Source: Coprobacter secundus
GTDB lineage: Bacteria; Bacteroidota; Bacteroidia; Bacteroidales; Coprobacteraceae
Reading direction: 5' to 3'
NCBI GenBank assembly: GCA_000803105.1
Contig: JTDA01000011.1
Location: 62,001 to 126,000, forward strand
Length of the DNA: 64,000 bases
Numbering within the stretch: position 1 is the stretch's first letter; each line of letters opens with the position of its first letter. A program made the position numbers and the translations under genes. Under the pieces are notes generated by a model, which worked only from the letters and a program-made list of their open reading frames with translations, was not told the origin of the DNA and searched no databases. Shown here piece by piece: positions 52,968-62,989 of the stretch.

Positions 52968-54368
52968 TTAGTTATATGCAGTCTCTCCATGTTCATAAAT
53001 ATCAAGTCCTTCTTCTTCGATACGGGCAGGGACTCGTATTCCATAAATTTTGTCTAATCCTTTAAAAACTATATACCCCATAAGTGCTGCCCAGGCTCCG
53101 ACAGTGACAGAGCCAAAACACTGTGCCAAGAAAAAGTTCGGTCCGGCTCCATAAAGCCAACCATCCGCCGTAGCAAATAGTCCAGTCAAAATAGTTCCCA
53201 AAAAACCGCAGACTCCATGTACCGATGAAGCGCCCACAGGATCATCAATCTTTAACACATGGTCGATAAATTCGACAGCATAGACCATGACAACACCGCA
53301 AATAATGCCGATTGCCACAGATCCGAAAGGCGAGACCAAATCGCATCCTGCCGTAATTCCGACCAACCCGGCCAAAACTCCGTTCAATGTCAAAGACAAA
53401 GAGGGTTTTCCGTACTTAAACCAACTGGTAAACAAAGCGAACAGGCCTCCAGCACATGCGGCTAAATTTGTTGTCAAAAATACATGTGATATAGCAGTCC
53501 GGTTTTCGATTCCTGCAGCAGCCAATTGAGAGCCGGGATTGAACCCGAACCATCCGAACCATAATATAAAAACGCCTAATGCGGCTAATGTCAGACTATG
53601 TCCCGGAATTGCTCTCGATCTTTTATTTTTATCGTATTTCCCGATGCGAGGACCAAGAATCGCAGCTCCGACCAGGGCTACAACTCCTCCGACCAGATGC
53701 ACCACTGTGGAGCCAGCGAAGTCATGAAACGGAACGCCAAATGCCGTCATCATAAAACTCCCTTCGTCAGCATTCATCAACCAGCCTCCACCCCACGTCC
53801 AATGCCCGGAAATCGGATAGATAAACACGCTGATAAACACCGTATATACCAGATACATAGAAAATTTTGTGCGCTCGGCCATTGCCCCGGAAACAATTGT
53901 TGCCGATGTAGCACAAAAGACTGTCTGAAAAATCAAGAACCCTTCTATCGGCAAACCATTGGCAATAATCTCATCCATAATTTCCAAATCGAAGAAATGC
54001 GGTGTCCCGACAAATTTTCCGATTCCAAACATCAATCCGAAACCGATAAACCAAAACAAAATCGAACCGAACATAAAATCAATACAGTTTTTCATCAAAA
54101 TGTTAGTCGTGTTTTTGGTCCGGGTAAATCCGGCTTCGACTAATGCAAAACCCGGCTGCATAAAAAATACCAACATAGCTGCCAGCAACATCCAAACCGT
54201 GTCAATGGAGGCATTCGTATCTGCAATCATTTCCATGATATTGGTCATACGGACACTTTCTTCCATATCCGGCACTTCTGCCCGAAGAGTAGCCATCGGG
54301 AAAATACTCAATACTGCCATCATCCAGATACATCTTCTATTCCGGATTTTCTTATCTTTACTTTTCAT
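52968..54368 (-). CDS. amtB: Ammonium transporter
   Basis: The 466-residue product has a cleavable signal-like first helix and 11 membrane segments. Family hallmarks are FWFIGFGLMFG, GAMAERTKF, DFAGSTVVHLVGGVVALVGA with the first pore His, GWFGFNPGS, TNLAACAGG, GVLAGLVGITAGCD and VHGVCGFLGTI with the second pore His. It takes up ammonium. It is cotranscribed after the PII gene, the usual glnK-amtB arrangement, so PII probably blocks it when nitrogen is plentiful. Confidence 0.96.
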   Translation of the reverse strand: MKSKDKKIRNRRCIWMMAVLSIFPMATLRAEVPDMEESVRMTNIMEMIADTNASIDTVWMLLAAMLVFFMQPGFALVEAGFTRTKNTTNILMKNCIDFMFGSILFWFIGFGLMFGIGKFVGTPHFFDLEIMDEIIANGLPIEGFLIFQTVFCATSATIVSGAMAERTKFSMYLVYTVFISVFIYPISGHWTWGGGWLMNADEGSFMMTAFGVPFHDFAGSTVVHLVGGVVALVGAAILGPRIGKYDKNKRSRAIPGHSLTLAALGVFILWFGWFGFNPGSQLAAAGIENRTAISHVFLTTNLAACAGGLFALFTSWFKYGKPSLSLTLNGVLAGLVGITAGCDLVSPFGSVAIGIICGVVMVYAVEFIDHVLKIDDPVGASSVHGVCGFLGTILTGLFATADGWLYGAGPNFFLAQCFGSVTVGAWAALMGYIVFKGLDKIYGIRVPARIEEEGLDIYEHGETAYN

Positions 54369-54440
54369 AACTTTTACTTTAAAAAAAGATACCTAAAAAC
54401 TAATCTTCTTCACCTTAAAATTGACAACCTGACTATTTTT

Positions 54441-54788
54441 TTATTGGGCATTATAGAGAGCGATATCTCCATGCTCGCCTGTACGTATACGAACAGCATC
54501 GTCTATGGGTATTATGAAAATACGTCCATCTCCGACTTCGCCGGTCCATGCCGCCAGTTGTACAGCCTGTACCGTTTTTTCGACATTAATATCCCGGACA
54601 ATGATAGAGACAAGTGTACGCTCTATACAACTCGTGTCATAAATAACTCCTCGGTATATGCGTTCTTCCCGAGCCTTTCCTACACCTCTGACATCATAAT
54701 AAGAAAACCATTCAATGTCAGCAGCCAATAAGGCTTCTTTCACATCTTCGAATTTGGTTTTTCGAATAATAGCTTCAATCTTTTTCAT
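54441..54788 (-). CDS. glnK: PII nitrogen-regulatory protein (GlnK/GlnB family)
   Basis: The 115-residue product has KKIEAIIRKTKFEDVKEALL at the start, a T-loop with GVGKAREERIYRGV (Tyr of YRG kept), and TGEVGDGRIFIIPIDDAVRIRTGE, the PII C-terminal ATP-binding signature. It binds ATP/ADP and 2-oxoglutarate and gates AmtB. The T-loop sequence differs from the enterobacterial one, so uridylylation cannot be assumed. It sits between the porin-like gene (12 bases) and amtB (72 bases). Confidence 0.95.
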   Translation of the reverse strand: MKKIEAIIRKTKFEDVKEALLAADIEWFSYYDVRGVGKAREERIYRGVIYDTSCIERTLVSIIVRDINVEKTVQAVQLAAWTGEVGDGRIFIIPIDDAVRIRTGEHGDIALYNAQ

Positions 54789-54800
54789 ATTTTACAAAAA

Positions 54801-55499
54801 TTAGAATGAGACGCCTGCAATCAGATAAGCTTTATCTGTCGTCGGATTAAATACAATTCCCGCAAATAACGGCAAAGAAAAGGACTGCGTTATCGGTATG
54901 GATTTCTCTCCTTTCATCGATATATCCACGACATTAAACTTATCAGCGTAGATTCCTCTCCAAGGAGTGATGCCCACCTCGGCTGCCATATCGATACTCC
55001 AAAGCTTAAAGGGATAAGATAACTGTACATAGGTAGAATAAGAACGTTTCTTGTCGTACGAGGCATCTGCTCCGGCAAAATAGGTGTTCCAACTCAAAGA
55101 CAAAGGAAATTTTTCATTAAAAGTATACCCGAGTGTGGCCTCGAATGTATGGGATGTTTTGCCGTTTCTATACTTAAAATAATTATATTCTACCCCGTCA
55201 ACCTCATTAAAATAATAATCGGTTATGGTTACTTCAAAACCTTTGAATACATAACCCAAGGCCAAATCCAATTCCAAATCGGGAGATGTCAAATCTGTAG
55301 ATCCCCATGCTCCGAACGTCAAACCTTTGTACTCTATTCCCAAAGAAGGCTGGATACTGACAGATCCACAATAGGACCCGCGCCAGATATAGCTGCTTAC
55401 GCAATCGACCCCTACTGTAATCGATTGAGATTTTGCCTCCGAGAAGAATACACCAACCCATGATAATATGACCCACACAATCACTTTTTGTCTTTTCAT
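54801..55499 (-). CDS. Outer-membrane beta-barrel protein (TorF-like putative porin) of the nitrogen operon
   Basis: The product has about 232 residues from MKRQKVIVWVILSWVGVFFS; the start at 55499 gives a signal peptide (ending SEAKSQ). The body is alternating beta strands: VDCVSSYIWRGSYCGSVSIQP at the start is the typical opening of the TorF/YDIRG-type porin family (a SxYxWRG motif), and the C-terminus ends in Phe (IAGVSF). It probably lets ammonium, amines or other nitrogen sources through the outer membrane, judged from its place directly before glnK and amtB. Confidence 0.82.
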   Translation of the reverse strand: MKRQKVIVWVILSWVGVFFSEAKSQSITVGVDCVSSYIWRGSYCGSVSIQPSLGIEYKGLTFGAWGSTDLTSPDLELDLALGYVFKGFEVTITDYYFNEVDGVEYNYFKYRNGKTSHTFEATLGYTFNEKFPLSLSWNTYFAGADASYDKKRSYSTYVQLSYPFKLWSIDMAAEVGITPWRGIYADKFNVVDISMKGEKSIPITQSFSLPLFAGIVFNPTTDKAYLIAGVSF

Positions 55500-56021
55500 T
55501 TTTCCCAAGTTTAAGTTACCAGCATCAAGAAACATACCTATAACATAATGTCGACATATATCTAAATAATAAATCTTTTTGCCATAAATGCACAGCAAAA
55601 ATAATCAATATGAAATAAAACAATCAAAATATACATCTTTTTGTTTTGTTATATATAACAACAAAAGAAATATGAAAATATTTTCGCTAAAAAGATGTCA
55701 TTTTGAAATATATACTATATTTTATGTAACAATTTATTATACCGAAGAAAAAAAAAGGTTATCAGCAATCTTTTGTACATAAAATTTTACATAAGAAGAT
55801 GGGACCAAAATCTACATCTTTCGTTAAAATTAATTAGAGAAACCAGCAGAAAGGGATGTTTTTATTATGGAAAATTTTCTTTATTGAAAAGTATTATTGT
55901 ACATTTGTGTTTATCTTTCGTTTGTCTATGGAATTGCGAAGGGTTGAATAGGACCTCCTTTCGTAAGAACGGGAGATATGTTGTACTTTAAATCACTAAT
56001 AAAAAAGAGAACGAAAACACT
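55500..56021. other. AT-rich divergent promoter region
   Basis: It separates the nitrogen operon (minus) from mutAB (plus). Candidate -7 boxes are TATTTTTG on the minus strand (55596-55603) and TACATTTG on the plus strand (55900-55907). No gene was seen. Confidence 0.5.
55900..55907 (+). promoter_or_regulatory. -7 promoter element (TACATTTG) of mutAB
   Basis: It matches TAnnTTTG about 115 bases before the mutA ATG, with a T-rich but inexact -33 region. It would give a leader of about 105 bases. Confidence 0.4.
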
Positions 56022-57887
56022 ATGGCAGATTGTAAAGAAAAGCTGTTCGACCAGTTTCCTCCGGTTTCTACGGAAGAATGGATGGAAAAAGTGACAGCAG
56101 ACCTGAAAGGCGCAGACTTCAACAAAAAGCTCGTATGGCGCACGAATGAGGGCTTCAATGTGAAACCGATGTATCGTGCTGAAGATACGGAAAATCTGAA
56201 AACCACCGATTCACGTCCGGGCGAATATCCTTATATCCGAGGGACGAAAAGCGATAATAACTGGCTCATCCGCCAGGAAATCATCGTAGACGACGTAACA
56301 GTCGCTAACAAAAAGGCAAACGATATTCTGACAAAGGGTGTCAACTCTCTGGGATTCCACGTCGAAGAGGCTCATATCACTCCTGAAAATATGGCTGCTT
56401 TACTGAAAGATATCGATGTGGAAAACATCGAAATCAACTTTCATACTTGTATAAAAAATGCGGCCAAGCTTATCGAAACCACAGGGGCTTATTACAAATC
56501 TATACATGTAGATACGACTAAGGCTAAAGGTTCGTTTAACTATGACCCTTTCAAACGGATGTTGAAACGAGGACGCGACTTTGCCAACTATGCGACGCAA
56601 GCCGCATCGCTTATCAAATCGGCATCGGAATTATTGCCTAAATTCAGAGTTGTCTCGGTAGATGCTGTCATGTTCAACAATGCCGGCTCATATATCTCTC
56701 AAGAACTGGGGTATGCGCTGGCCTGGGGCAATGAGTGGTTGTCGGCCTTGACCGAAGCAGGATTGAGCGCAGATGAAGCAGCCCAGCAAATCAAATTCAA
56801 TTTCGGTATTTCTTCGAATTACTTTATGGAAATTGCGAAATTCAGGGCTGCCCGTATGTTATGGGCCCAGATTGTGACGGCTTACAAACCGGAATGCAAC
56901 TGCTCTACCAAAATGAAAACTCATGCGCAAACGTCAGAATTCAACATGACGGTGTATGATGCTCATGTCAATCTTTTACGTTCGCAGACCGAAACGATGT
57001 CGGCTGCACTGTCGGGAGTGGATTCTATTACGGTAACTCCATTCGATATCACGTACAAGACACCGGACGACTTCTCTGAGCGTATTGCACGCAACCAACA
57101 ACTCTTATTGAAAGAAGAGTCCCACTTCGACAAAATCGTAGACCCGGGCGCAGGTTCTTATTATGTTGAGAACCTGACTATCTCCATTGCAGAACAGGCT
57201 TGGAAACTGTTCCTTGAAACAGAAGATAAAGGCGGATTTTACCAAGCAGTAAAAGACGGCTATATACAAGACCAGATAAACGCTTCTTCTGTAGCCCGCC
57301 ATGCTGCCATAGCCCGCAGAAAAGAGATATTACTGGGTTCGAACCAATATCCGAATTTCAACGAGACTGCTGCCGGAAAAATCGAGAAACAGGATTCTTG
57401 CGGATGCGGATGCAACCATAATCATACATGTGAACCGGAATTTGCAACCCTGAAATTTGACCGAGGTGCCAGTGATTTCGAGGCATTACGTCTGGCAACA
57501 GAGCGTTCGGGCAAACGTCCCAACGTATTTATGCTGACTATCGGCAATCTGGCTATGCGTCTGGCCCGTTCTCAATTTTCAAGTAACTTCTTTGCTTGTG
57601 CAGGATATAAAATCATCGATAATTTAGGCTTCGATACGGTACAAGCCGGTGTAGATGCTGCTCTTGAAGCAAAAGCCGATATTGTAGTATTGTGCTCAAG
57701 CGACGACGAATACGCAACACTGGCTCCTGAAGCTAAAAAGGCTCTCGGGGACAAAGCTATCTTAGTGGTTGCGGGTGCTCCTGAATGTATGGACGAATTG
57801 AAGGCTCAGGGTATCGACCAATTTATCAACGTCCGCAGCAACGTATTGGAAACATTACAAGCATTTAATGCCAAGTTATCTATTTAA
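56022..57887 (+). CDS. mutA: Methylmalonyl-CoA mutase small subunit
   Basis: The 621-residue product is the partner subunit of the B12-dependent mutase, structurally a mutase with a TIM-barrel (about 40-430) and a C-terminal B12-like domain (about 480-620) that does not bind cobalamin. Seen here are FPPVSTEEWMEKVTADLKG at the start, EIAKFRAARMLWAQI, TMSAALSGVDSITVTPFD and DPGAGSYYVE. The DxHxxG cobalamin motif is absent, as expected. Between the domains (about residues 455-475) lies a Cys/His-rich stretch (DSCGCGCNHNHTCE) that looks like a metal-binding insert. It is encoded 18 bases before mutB; together they run the succinate-propionate route. Confidence 0.95.
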   Translation: MADCKEKLFDQFPPVSTEEWMEKVTADLKGADFNKKLVWRTNEGFNVKPMYRAEDTENLKTTDSRPGEYPYIRGTKSDNNWLIRQEIIVDDVTVANKKANDILTKGVNSLGFHVEEAHITPENMAALLKDIDVENIEINFHTCIKNAAKLIETTGAYYKSIHVDTTKAKGSFNYDPFKRMLKRGRDFANYATQAASLIKSASELLPKFRVVSVDAVMFNNAGSYISQELGYALAWGNEWLSALTEAGLSADEAAQQIKFNFGISSNYFMEIAKFRAARMLWAQIVTAYKPECNCSTKMKTHAQTSEFNMTVYDAHVNLLRSQTETMSAALSGVDSITVTPFDITYKTPDDFSERIARNQQLLLKEESHFDKIVDPGAGSYYVENLTISIAEQAWKLFLETEDKGGFYQAVKDGYIQDQINASSVARHAAIARRKEILLGSNQYPNFNETAAGKIEKQDSCGCGCNHNHTCEPEFATLKFDRGASDFEALRLATERSGKRPNVFMLTIGNLAMRLARSQFSSNFFACAGYKIIDNLGFDTVQAGVDAALEAKADIVVLCSSDDEYATLAPEAKKALGDKAILVVAGAPECMDELKAQGIDQFINVRSNVLETLQAFNAKLSI

Positions 57888-57905
57888 AAAGAAAAGCACG
57901 AAGTT

Positions 57906-60047
57906 ATGAGACCAAATTTTAAAAATATAAATATTACTTCTGATGCTTTCGCTGCCAAAGGTTGCACCGAAGCATCATGTCAGAGTCAAGAGACATGGAT
58001 GACTCCTGAGCTGATTCCCGTAAAACCGATTTATACCAAAGAAGACCTGGAGGGAATGGAGCACCTCAACTATGTAGCCGGTATCCCTCCGTTCCTTCGT
58101 GGCCCGTACAGCGGAATGTATGCCATGAGACCTTGGACAATACGCCAATATGCCGGATTCTCTACAGCTGAAGAATCGAATGCTTTCTATCGTCGTAACC
58201 TGGCTTCGGGGCAGAAGGGTCTGTCTGTCGCTTTCGACCTGGCTACTCACCGCGGATATGATGCCGACCACGAACGCGTTGTAGGAGATGTAGGTAAGGC
58301 GGGTGTATCTATATGCAGCCTCGAGGATATGAAAGTATTGTTCGAGGGTATACCTTTGAACAAGATGTCTGTCTCCATGACCATGAACGGTGCCGTATTG
58401 CCTATCATGGCCTTTTATATCAATGCCGGCCTGGAACAGGGAGCCAAACTGGAAGAGATGGCCGGGACTATCCAGAATGACATTCTAAAGGAATTCATGG
58501 TGCGCAATACTTATATATATCCGCCTGAATTCTCGATGCGTATCATTGCGGATATCTTCGAGTTCACTTCCCAGTTCATGCCCAAATTCAACTCCATATC
58601 CATATCGGGTTACCACATGCAGGAGGCCGGAGCTACCGCCGATATCGAGCTGGCCTATACATTGGCCGACGGGTTGGAATATCTCCGTGCAGGAGTGAAT
58701 GCGGGTATGGATATCGATGCTTTTGCTCCGCGGCTGTCGTTCTTCTGGGCTATCGGCATGAACTATTTCATGGAGATTGCCAAGATGCGTGCTGCTCGTA
58801 TGTTATGGGCAAAAATCGTAAAGCAATTCAATCCGAAAAATCCGAAATCTCTGGCTCTGCGTACGCACTCCCAGACTTCGGGGTGGTCACTTACCGAACA
58901 AGACCCCTTCAATAATGTGGGGCGTACTTGTATAGAAGCCATGGGGGCTGCTCAAGGACATACGCAATCATTGCATACGAATGCCCTCGACGAGGCTATC
59001 GCATTGCCTACGGACTTCTCGGCCCGTATTGCCCGTAATACTCAGATTTACATTCAGGAAGAGACGTATGTCACCAAAGAGGTAGACCCGTGGGCAGGCT
59101 CTTACTACGTAGAGTCACTGACCAACGAGCTGGCTCACAAAGCCTGGGAGCATATACAGGAAATAGAGAAGTTAGGCGGCATGGCCAAAGCTATCGAAAC
59201 CGGACTGCCCAAGCTCCGTATCGAAGAGGCGGCAGCCCGTACACAAGCCCGTATCGACTCGGGAAAACAGACTATCGTGGGTGTAAACAAATATCGTCTT
59301 GCGCATGAAGACCCGATAGATATTCTTGAAGTAGATAATACATCGGTACGTAAACAGCAAATCGCCCGCCTGAACGACCTCAAGGCCCACCGGGATGAAG
59401 CGGCTGTAAAAGAGGCTCTGGCAGCTATCACCGAATGCGTGAAAACGAAAAAAGGCAACTTGCTCGACTTGGCGGTGAAAGCAGCCAAAGTACGGGCTAC
59501 ACTGGGTGAAATTTCTGAAGCTTGCGAAGTTGTCGTAGGCCGTTATAAAGCTATCATTAGAACTATATCAGGCGTGTATTCATCAGAAACAAAACGAGAT
59601 GCGGACTTTATACGTGCTACCGAACTGGCCGAAAAGTTTGCGAAAAAAGAGGGTCGTCAACCCCGTATCATGATTGCTAAAATGGGACAGGACGGGCACG
59701 ACCGCGGTGCAAAAGTGGTTGCAACGGGCTATGCCGATTGCGGTTTCGACGTCGATATGGGACCTTTGTTCCAGACGCCGGCTGAAGCTGCCCGTCAGGC
59801 CGTCGAAAACGACGTCCATGTCATGGGTGTTTCATCCTTGGCAGCCGGACACAAGACTCTGATACCTCAGGTCTTCGAAGAGTTGAAGAAACTCGGACGT
59901 GAGGATATTATCGTCATTGCCGGCGGTGTGATTCCGGCCCAGGATTATGATTTCTTATATAAGGCCGGAGTGGCTGCTATTTTCGGCCCGGGAACATCGG
60001 TTGCCAAATCGGCATGCCAGATACTGGAAATCTTACTCGACGAATAA
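57906..60047 (+). CDS. mutB: Methylmalonyl-CoA mutase large (catalytic) subunit
   Basis: The 713-residue product interconverts succinyl-CoA and methylmalonyl-CoA. The N-terminal substrate barrel has RGPYSGMYAMRPWTIRQYAG, AFDLATHRGYD, KMSVSMTMNGAVLP, SISGYHMQEAGA and RTHSQTSGWSLTEQDPFNN. The C-terminal cobalamin domain has MGQDGHDRGAKV, the lower-axial His motif, then SSLAAGH and AGGVIPAQD. Length and motifs are complete. It forms the heterodimer with MutA. A good terminator follows. Confidence 0.97.
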   Translation: MRPNFKNINITSDAFAAKGCTEASCQSQETWMTPELIPVKPIYTKEDLEGMEHLNYVAGIPPFLRGPYSGMYAMRPWTIRQYAGFSTAEESNAFYRRNLASGQKGLSVAFDLATHRGYDADHERVVGDVGKAGVSICSLEDMKVLFEGIPLNKMSVSMTMNGAVLPIMAFYINAGLEQGAKLEEMAGTIQNDILKEFMVRNTYIYPPEFSMRIIADIFEFTSQFMPKFNSISISGYHMQEAGATADIELAYTLADGLEYLRAGVNAGMDIDAFAPRLSFFWAIGMNYFMEIAKMRAARMLWAKIVKQFNPKNPKSLALRTHSQTSGWSLTEQDPFNNVGRTCIEAMGAAQGHTQSLHTNALDEAIALPTDFSARIARNTQIYIQEETYVTKEVDPWAGSYYVESLTNELAHKAWEHIQEIEKLGGMAKAIETGLPKLRIEEAAARTQARIDSGKQTIVGVNKYRLAHEDPIDILEVDNTSVRKQQIARLNDLKAHRDEAAVKEALAAITECVKTKKGNLLDLAVKAAKVRATLGEISEACEVVVGRYKAIIRTISGVYSSETKRDADFIRATELAEKFAKKEGRQPRIMIAKMGQDGHDRGAKVVATGYADCGFDVDMGPLFQTPAEAARQAVENDVHVMGVSSLAAGHKTLIPQVFEELKKLGREDIIVIAGGVIPAQDYDFLYKAGVAAIFGPGTSVAKSACQILEILLDE

Positions 60048-60073
60048 AAAAGTTTTCTCAAACAGTAACAGAA

Positions 60074-60107
60074 AAGGGGGCTATTCGACTTTTTGGATAG
60101 CTCCCTT
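60074..60107 (+). terminator. Rho-independent terminator of mutAB
   Basis: AAGGGGGCTAT pairs with ATAGCTCCCTT around a 12-base loop, followed by ATTGTTT, about 27 bases after the stop. Confidence 0.8.
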
Positions 60108-60197
60108 ATTGTTTCCTTTCCGTTTAGGAATAAAAGGTATGAAATTATCCTCATCTCCCGATAGGAAAAGTATTATTGGCGTTAAGCAGCTGTACAC

Positions 60198-60240
60198 AAA
60201 CGTAACATATCCCTGCCCCCTCTCCGAAGACGGGGATTGC
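60198..60240 (+). repeat. Decayed GC-rich palindromic module
   Basis: CGTAACATATCCCTGCCCCC followed by TCTCCGAAGACGGGGA resembles the module at 29985 and 50465, with its hairpin altered. Confidence 0.4.
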
Positions 60241-60281
60241 GGTTTCTTTTTCTTCCGAGACAGGGAGTATACATATGGAAA

Positions 60282-60395
60282 GGCTTTTGTCAAATAGCTT
60301 GTTATCACATCTTCATGCAAATAGAAAATATCCTTAAAAGATATTCTAAAAGCTGCCTTAAGAAAAATTTAATCAGTCTCTACGTTTTTCCAAAT
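60282..60395 (+). repeat. Decayed MITE-like repeat copy
   Basis: The core TTTTGTCAAATAGCTTGTTA followed by TCACATCTT, then GAAAATATCCTTAAAAGATA and the right end AAGCTGCC, AAAAATTTAATCAGTCTC keep the family order. Confidence 0.55.
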
Positions 60396-60706
60396 AATAT
60401 TTCTTTGTAGATTTATAAAGTATAGATTAAAAAATGAAAAACAGAACTTTGGGGCACTTTTACGTCTATCAAAAGTCATCCGACAATACATGTCTTTTTT
60501 CGAAGAACCATTATTTTCGTCCAACTCGTAACGAAGATATTATCCCCCTCCTATCTGCCTTCAGAAAACAAAATATGCATTGAGGGTAATTGTAGAGCTA
60601 TAATAAAATAATTTTTGTCGTAAGCCGAATAAAATTCAGGCCGGGACCGGATAAATTTTATATATTTATATTATAGATATCATGAAGTTTTTGCACAACG
60701 AATATG

Positions 60707-60714
60707 TATATTTG
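60707..60714 (+). promoter_or_regulatory. Candidate -7 element (TATATTTG)
   Basis: It matches TAnnTTTG and is followed by GCAGGC, 26 bases before the ATG at 60740. A TTTG at 60690-60693 is closer than the usual -33 spacing. Confidence 0.45.
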
Positions 60715-60739
60715 CAGGCATTATTAAAGGTAATGAGGC

Positions 60740-62989
60740 ATGAAAAATATTTATTCTTTTTTTATTTGTTTTATTTTGATATTTTCGGTCAGTTGTGATG
60801 ATGATAACAATGATAATGACTTTCCACAAGATAAATCTATAACACTGTCTCAAGAGAGACTAAGCGTATTGTACTTAGAATCGACAGAGGAAATCGCATT
60901 GTCTGCAAATATAGACTGGGAAGTCAGCAACAGTTCAGACTGGATAGATGTCTCGCCTTTGTCGGGCACAGCTTCCGATGAACAACAAATCTTAACGTTG
61001 AGTATCGCCCGTAATGATTCGTATGACAGCCGCAGCACGCAAATCGTAATCAAAAGCATCGATGGGCAAACGGCCGATACACTGACGATAGAACAATGGG
61101 GAATAACCGATTACGTCCCTGTGGACTGGTCAACGACGACCATCACCCATCTGGACCTAAAAGGCGGAAAAGTGGTACTGGACTTTGATGGGAAAATGCC
61201 TTCTTTTATCGACAACAAATCGGTCATCGTACTGCAAAATGATACCGGCTGTTTTATCCGAAGAATTCAGAGGCACACTGTCAATGGAAATACTACAACG
61301 TTGCAAACCTCACAGGGCAATATGACCGATGTATTCATAGACCAGAGTCTCAAATTATCGACTGACCCATCATCCCAATCTGGCTTGACCAAAGGGGGAC
61401 TTTTAACGGCAATACCGAACCGGAAGGATGTGTTACGCCCATCTAAAATCATACAACAAAATCCGGACGGGAGCTATCAGGTCATCTACGATGTAAACAA
61501 TGCTGCGACAAAGGGCTCGATAAATATTCCCTTTTTCAATTACAGCCAATCTTTTGCAGGAAAGACCTTGTGGAAAGGCCTCCAATGGGAAAAATGCCTG
61601 GTCAGCAGCGGACTGGGAGTCAACGTGTACATAAAATTCAACAGTACAGTGACAGGTGATGTGCCGGGTGCCGATGCTCCCAAAGGTGCAATGGAAGAAT
61701 TTGAAATAACATTCGACGGGTCCATGGGTATGGATTTGTTATTGAAATATATCGCTGAAACAGGAATAAAGTATGATGAAGATCCTATCAAATTGCTACC
61801 ATTGCCTAAAAGGGTTTTCTTTTTTACTCCTCCGATGACTCCTATACCTTTTTCTATAACTTTGGAGTCGGATATTATGATGGAATGTCTTATGGAAGCC
61901 AGCGCCAAAGTTGAAATGACGGCCGGTTTCCGATTCGAACCACAGGTATCCGTGGGCATGCGATACAGAACAGGTGATTCTAACTTTACACCGATACACA
62001 CGTTCGACCCGAATTTCGAGGTTTATAAGCCTACGATAAGCGGAAATGCGGAATATTCAATCTACACTTCGGTATACCCTCATATAAAAGTGAAATTGTA
62101 TGATTTCGTCGGTCCGATTATAGACCCTTGCTTTTATCTTGCGGATGATTTTAAAGGAGGATTTTCTCAGGAGCTATTCGGTACGGAGAGTACTTGCGGG
62201 TGGACAAACAGGCTCTATTCGGGTCTGAACTTGAATATGGGCCTTTCCTTGGGATTTGCTGGGTTGACATGGGAAAAATATTTACCTACAAAATCCTTAA
62301 ATGAGACAACTTTGGTAAAGTCACCTTGCAAAATCGCGAAAACTTCACCTTCGGATGACTTGGAATATAATCTGAAAGACTTGAAAACGAATCCTCTGGA
62401 TGTCGCATTTAAAGTCACAGATGAGAAACTGGGACAGGAAGATGCTTGCTGGGCTGCCGTAGTAAAATTTGTACAGAGCGGCGGTAGCATAACTCGCCAA
62501 TATGCTCTCTCAGATACTCAGGGCAGAGTCAACGTACAATGGGTTCCTGAAAAGAAAGGGGATAAACTTACCGCCATGATTTTAGACTCGGAGGGGAACA
62601 CTATATCCCAAGTTACCTATACTCCCAAAATAAAAGTAGAAAAATCTATAATAGGTGAATGGCTGGCTATCAGGGATGAAGGGTATATAAAAGAAAACGG
62701 TATAGTCACAGACAAATGGGACGACGAGATTGCCGAGCAAAAAATGACTTATATATTCTATGATAACGGGATATATCATTTTTATGACTCGGACTGGATA
62801 GATATGGGGAAATCACCGGAAAATGGGACATATACGTACGATGAAACTACGGGTAAGTATACGGAAATCGACTCGGACAGCGGAGAATTGAGCACCTATA
62901 CCATTACCCTGACAGATGATGATTATATGATTCTGGAATATAAAGATAGTAGCAGTTATGAAAAAATCACATTCAGAAGGCAGTCTTAA
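60740..62989 (+). CDS. BACON-domain surface lipoprotein
   Basis: The 749-residue product has a lipobox FSVSC (Cys19) followed by an acidic run (DDDNNDND) that fits the Bacteroidota surface-export signal for lipoproteins. Residues ~35-120 are a BACON domain (LSVLYLESTEEIALSANIDW ... SDWIDVSPLSGTA ... QWG). About 125-600 are a large beta-rich region without a recognised family, with hydrophobic stretches (GLNMGLSLGFAGLTWEKYLP). The C-terminus (about 635-749, IIGEWLAIRDEG ... GTYTYDETTGKYTE) is lipocalin-like. BACON domains are usually carbohydrate- or mucin-binding. It has no PUL partners nearby, so its ligand is unknown. Confidence 0.82.
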   Translation: MKNIYSFFICFILIFSVSCDDDNNDNDFPQDKSITLSQERLSVLYLESTEEIALSANIDWEVSNSSDWIDVSPLSGTASDEQQILTLSIARNDSYDSRSTQIVIKSIDGQTADTLTIEQWGITDYVPVDWSTTTITHLDLKGGKVVLDFDGKMPSFIDNKSVIVLQNDTGCFIRRIQRHTVNGNTTTLQTSQGNMTDVFIDQSLKLSTDPSSQSGLTKGGLLTAIPNRKDVLRPSKIIQQNPDGSYQVIYDVNNAATKGSINIPFFNYSQSFAGKTLWKGLQWEKCLVSSGLGVNVYIKFNSTVTGDVPGADAPKGAMEEFEITFDGSMGMDLLLKYIAETGIKYDEDPIKLLPLPKRVFFFTPPMTPIPFSITLESDIMMECLMEASAKVEMTAGFRFEPQVSVGMRYRTGDSNFTPIHTFDPNFEVYKPTISGNAEYSIYTSVYPHIKVKLYDFVGPIIDPCFYLADDFKGGFSQELFGTESTCGWTNRLYSGLNLNMGLSLGFAGLTWEKYLPTKSLNETTLVKSPCKIAKTSPSDDLEYNLKDLKTNPLDVAFKVTDEKLGQEDACWAAVVKFVQSGGSITRQYALSDTQGRVNVQWVPEKKGDKLTAMILDSEGNTISQVTYTPKIKVEKSIIGEWLAIRDEGYIKENGIVTDKWDDEIAEQKMTYIFYDNGIYHFYDSDWIDMGKSPENGTYTYDETTGKYTEIDSDSGELSTYTITLTDDDYMILEYKDSSSYEKITFRRQS

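Larger units (their letters stand above)
60048..60739. other. AT-rich intergenic region after mutB
   Basis: It contains the mutB terminator, a GC-rich module copy (60198-60240), a decayed MITE-like copy (60282-60395) and a promoter candidate. No gene was seen. Confidence 0.55.

Noticed and set aside
55560..55610. Sigma-54 promoter for the porin-glnK-amtB operon
   Set aside because: ATGGCA occurs on the minus strand, but the matching GC element at -12 spacing is missing.
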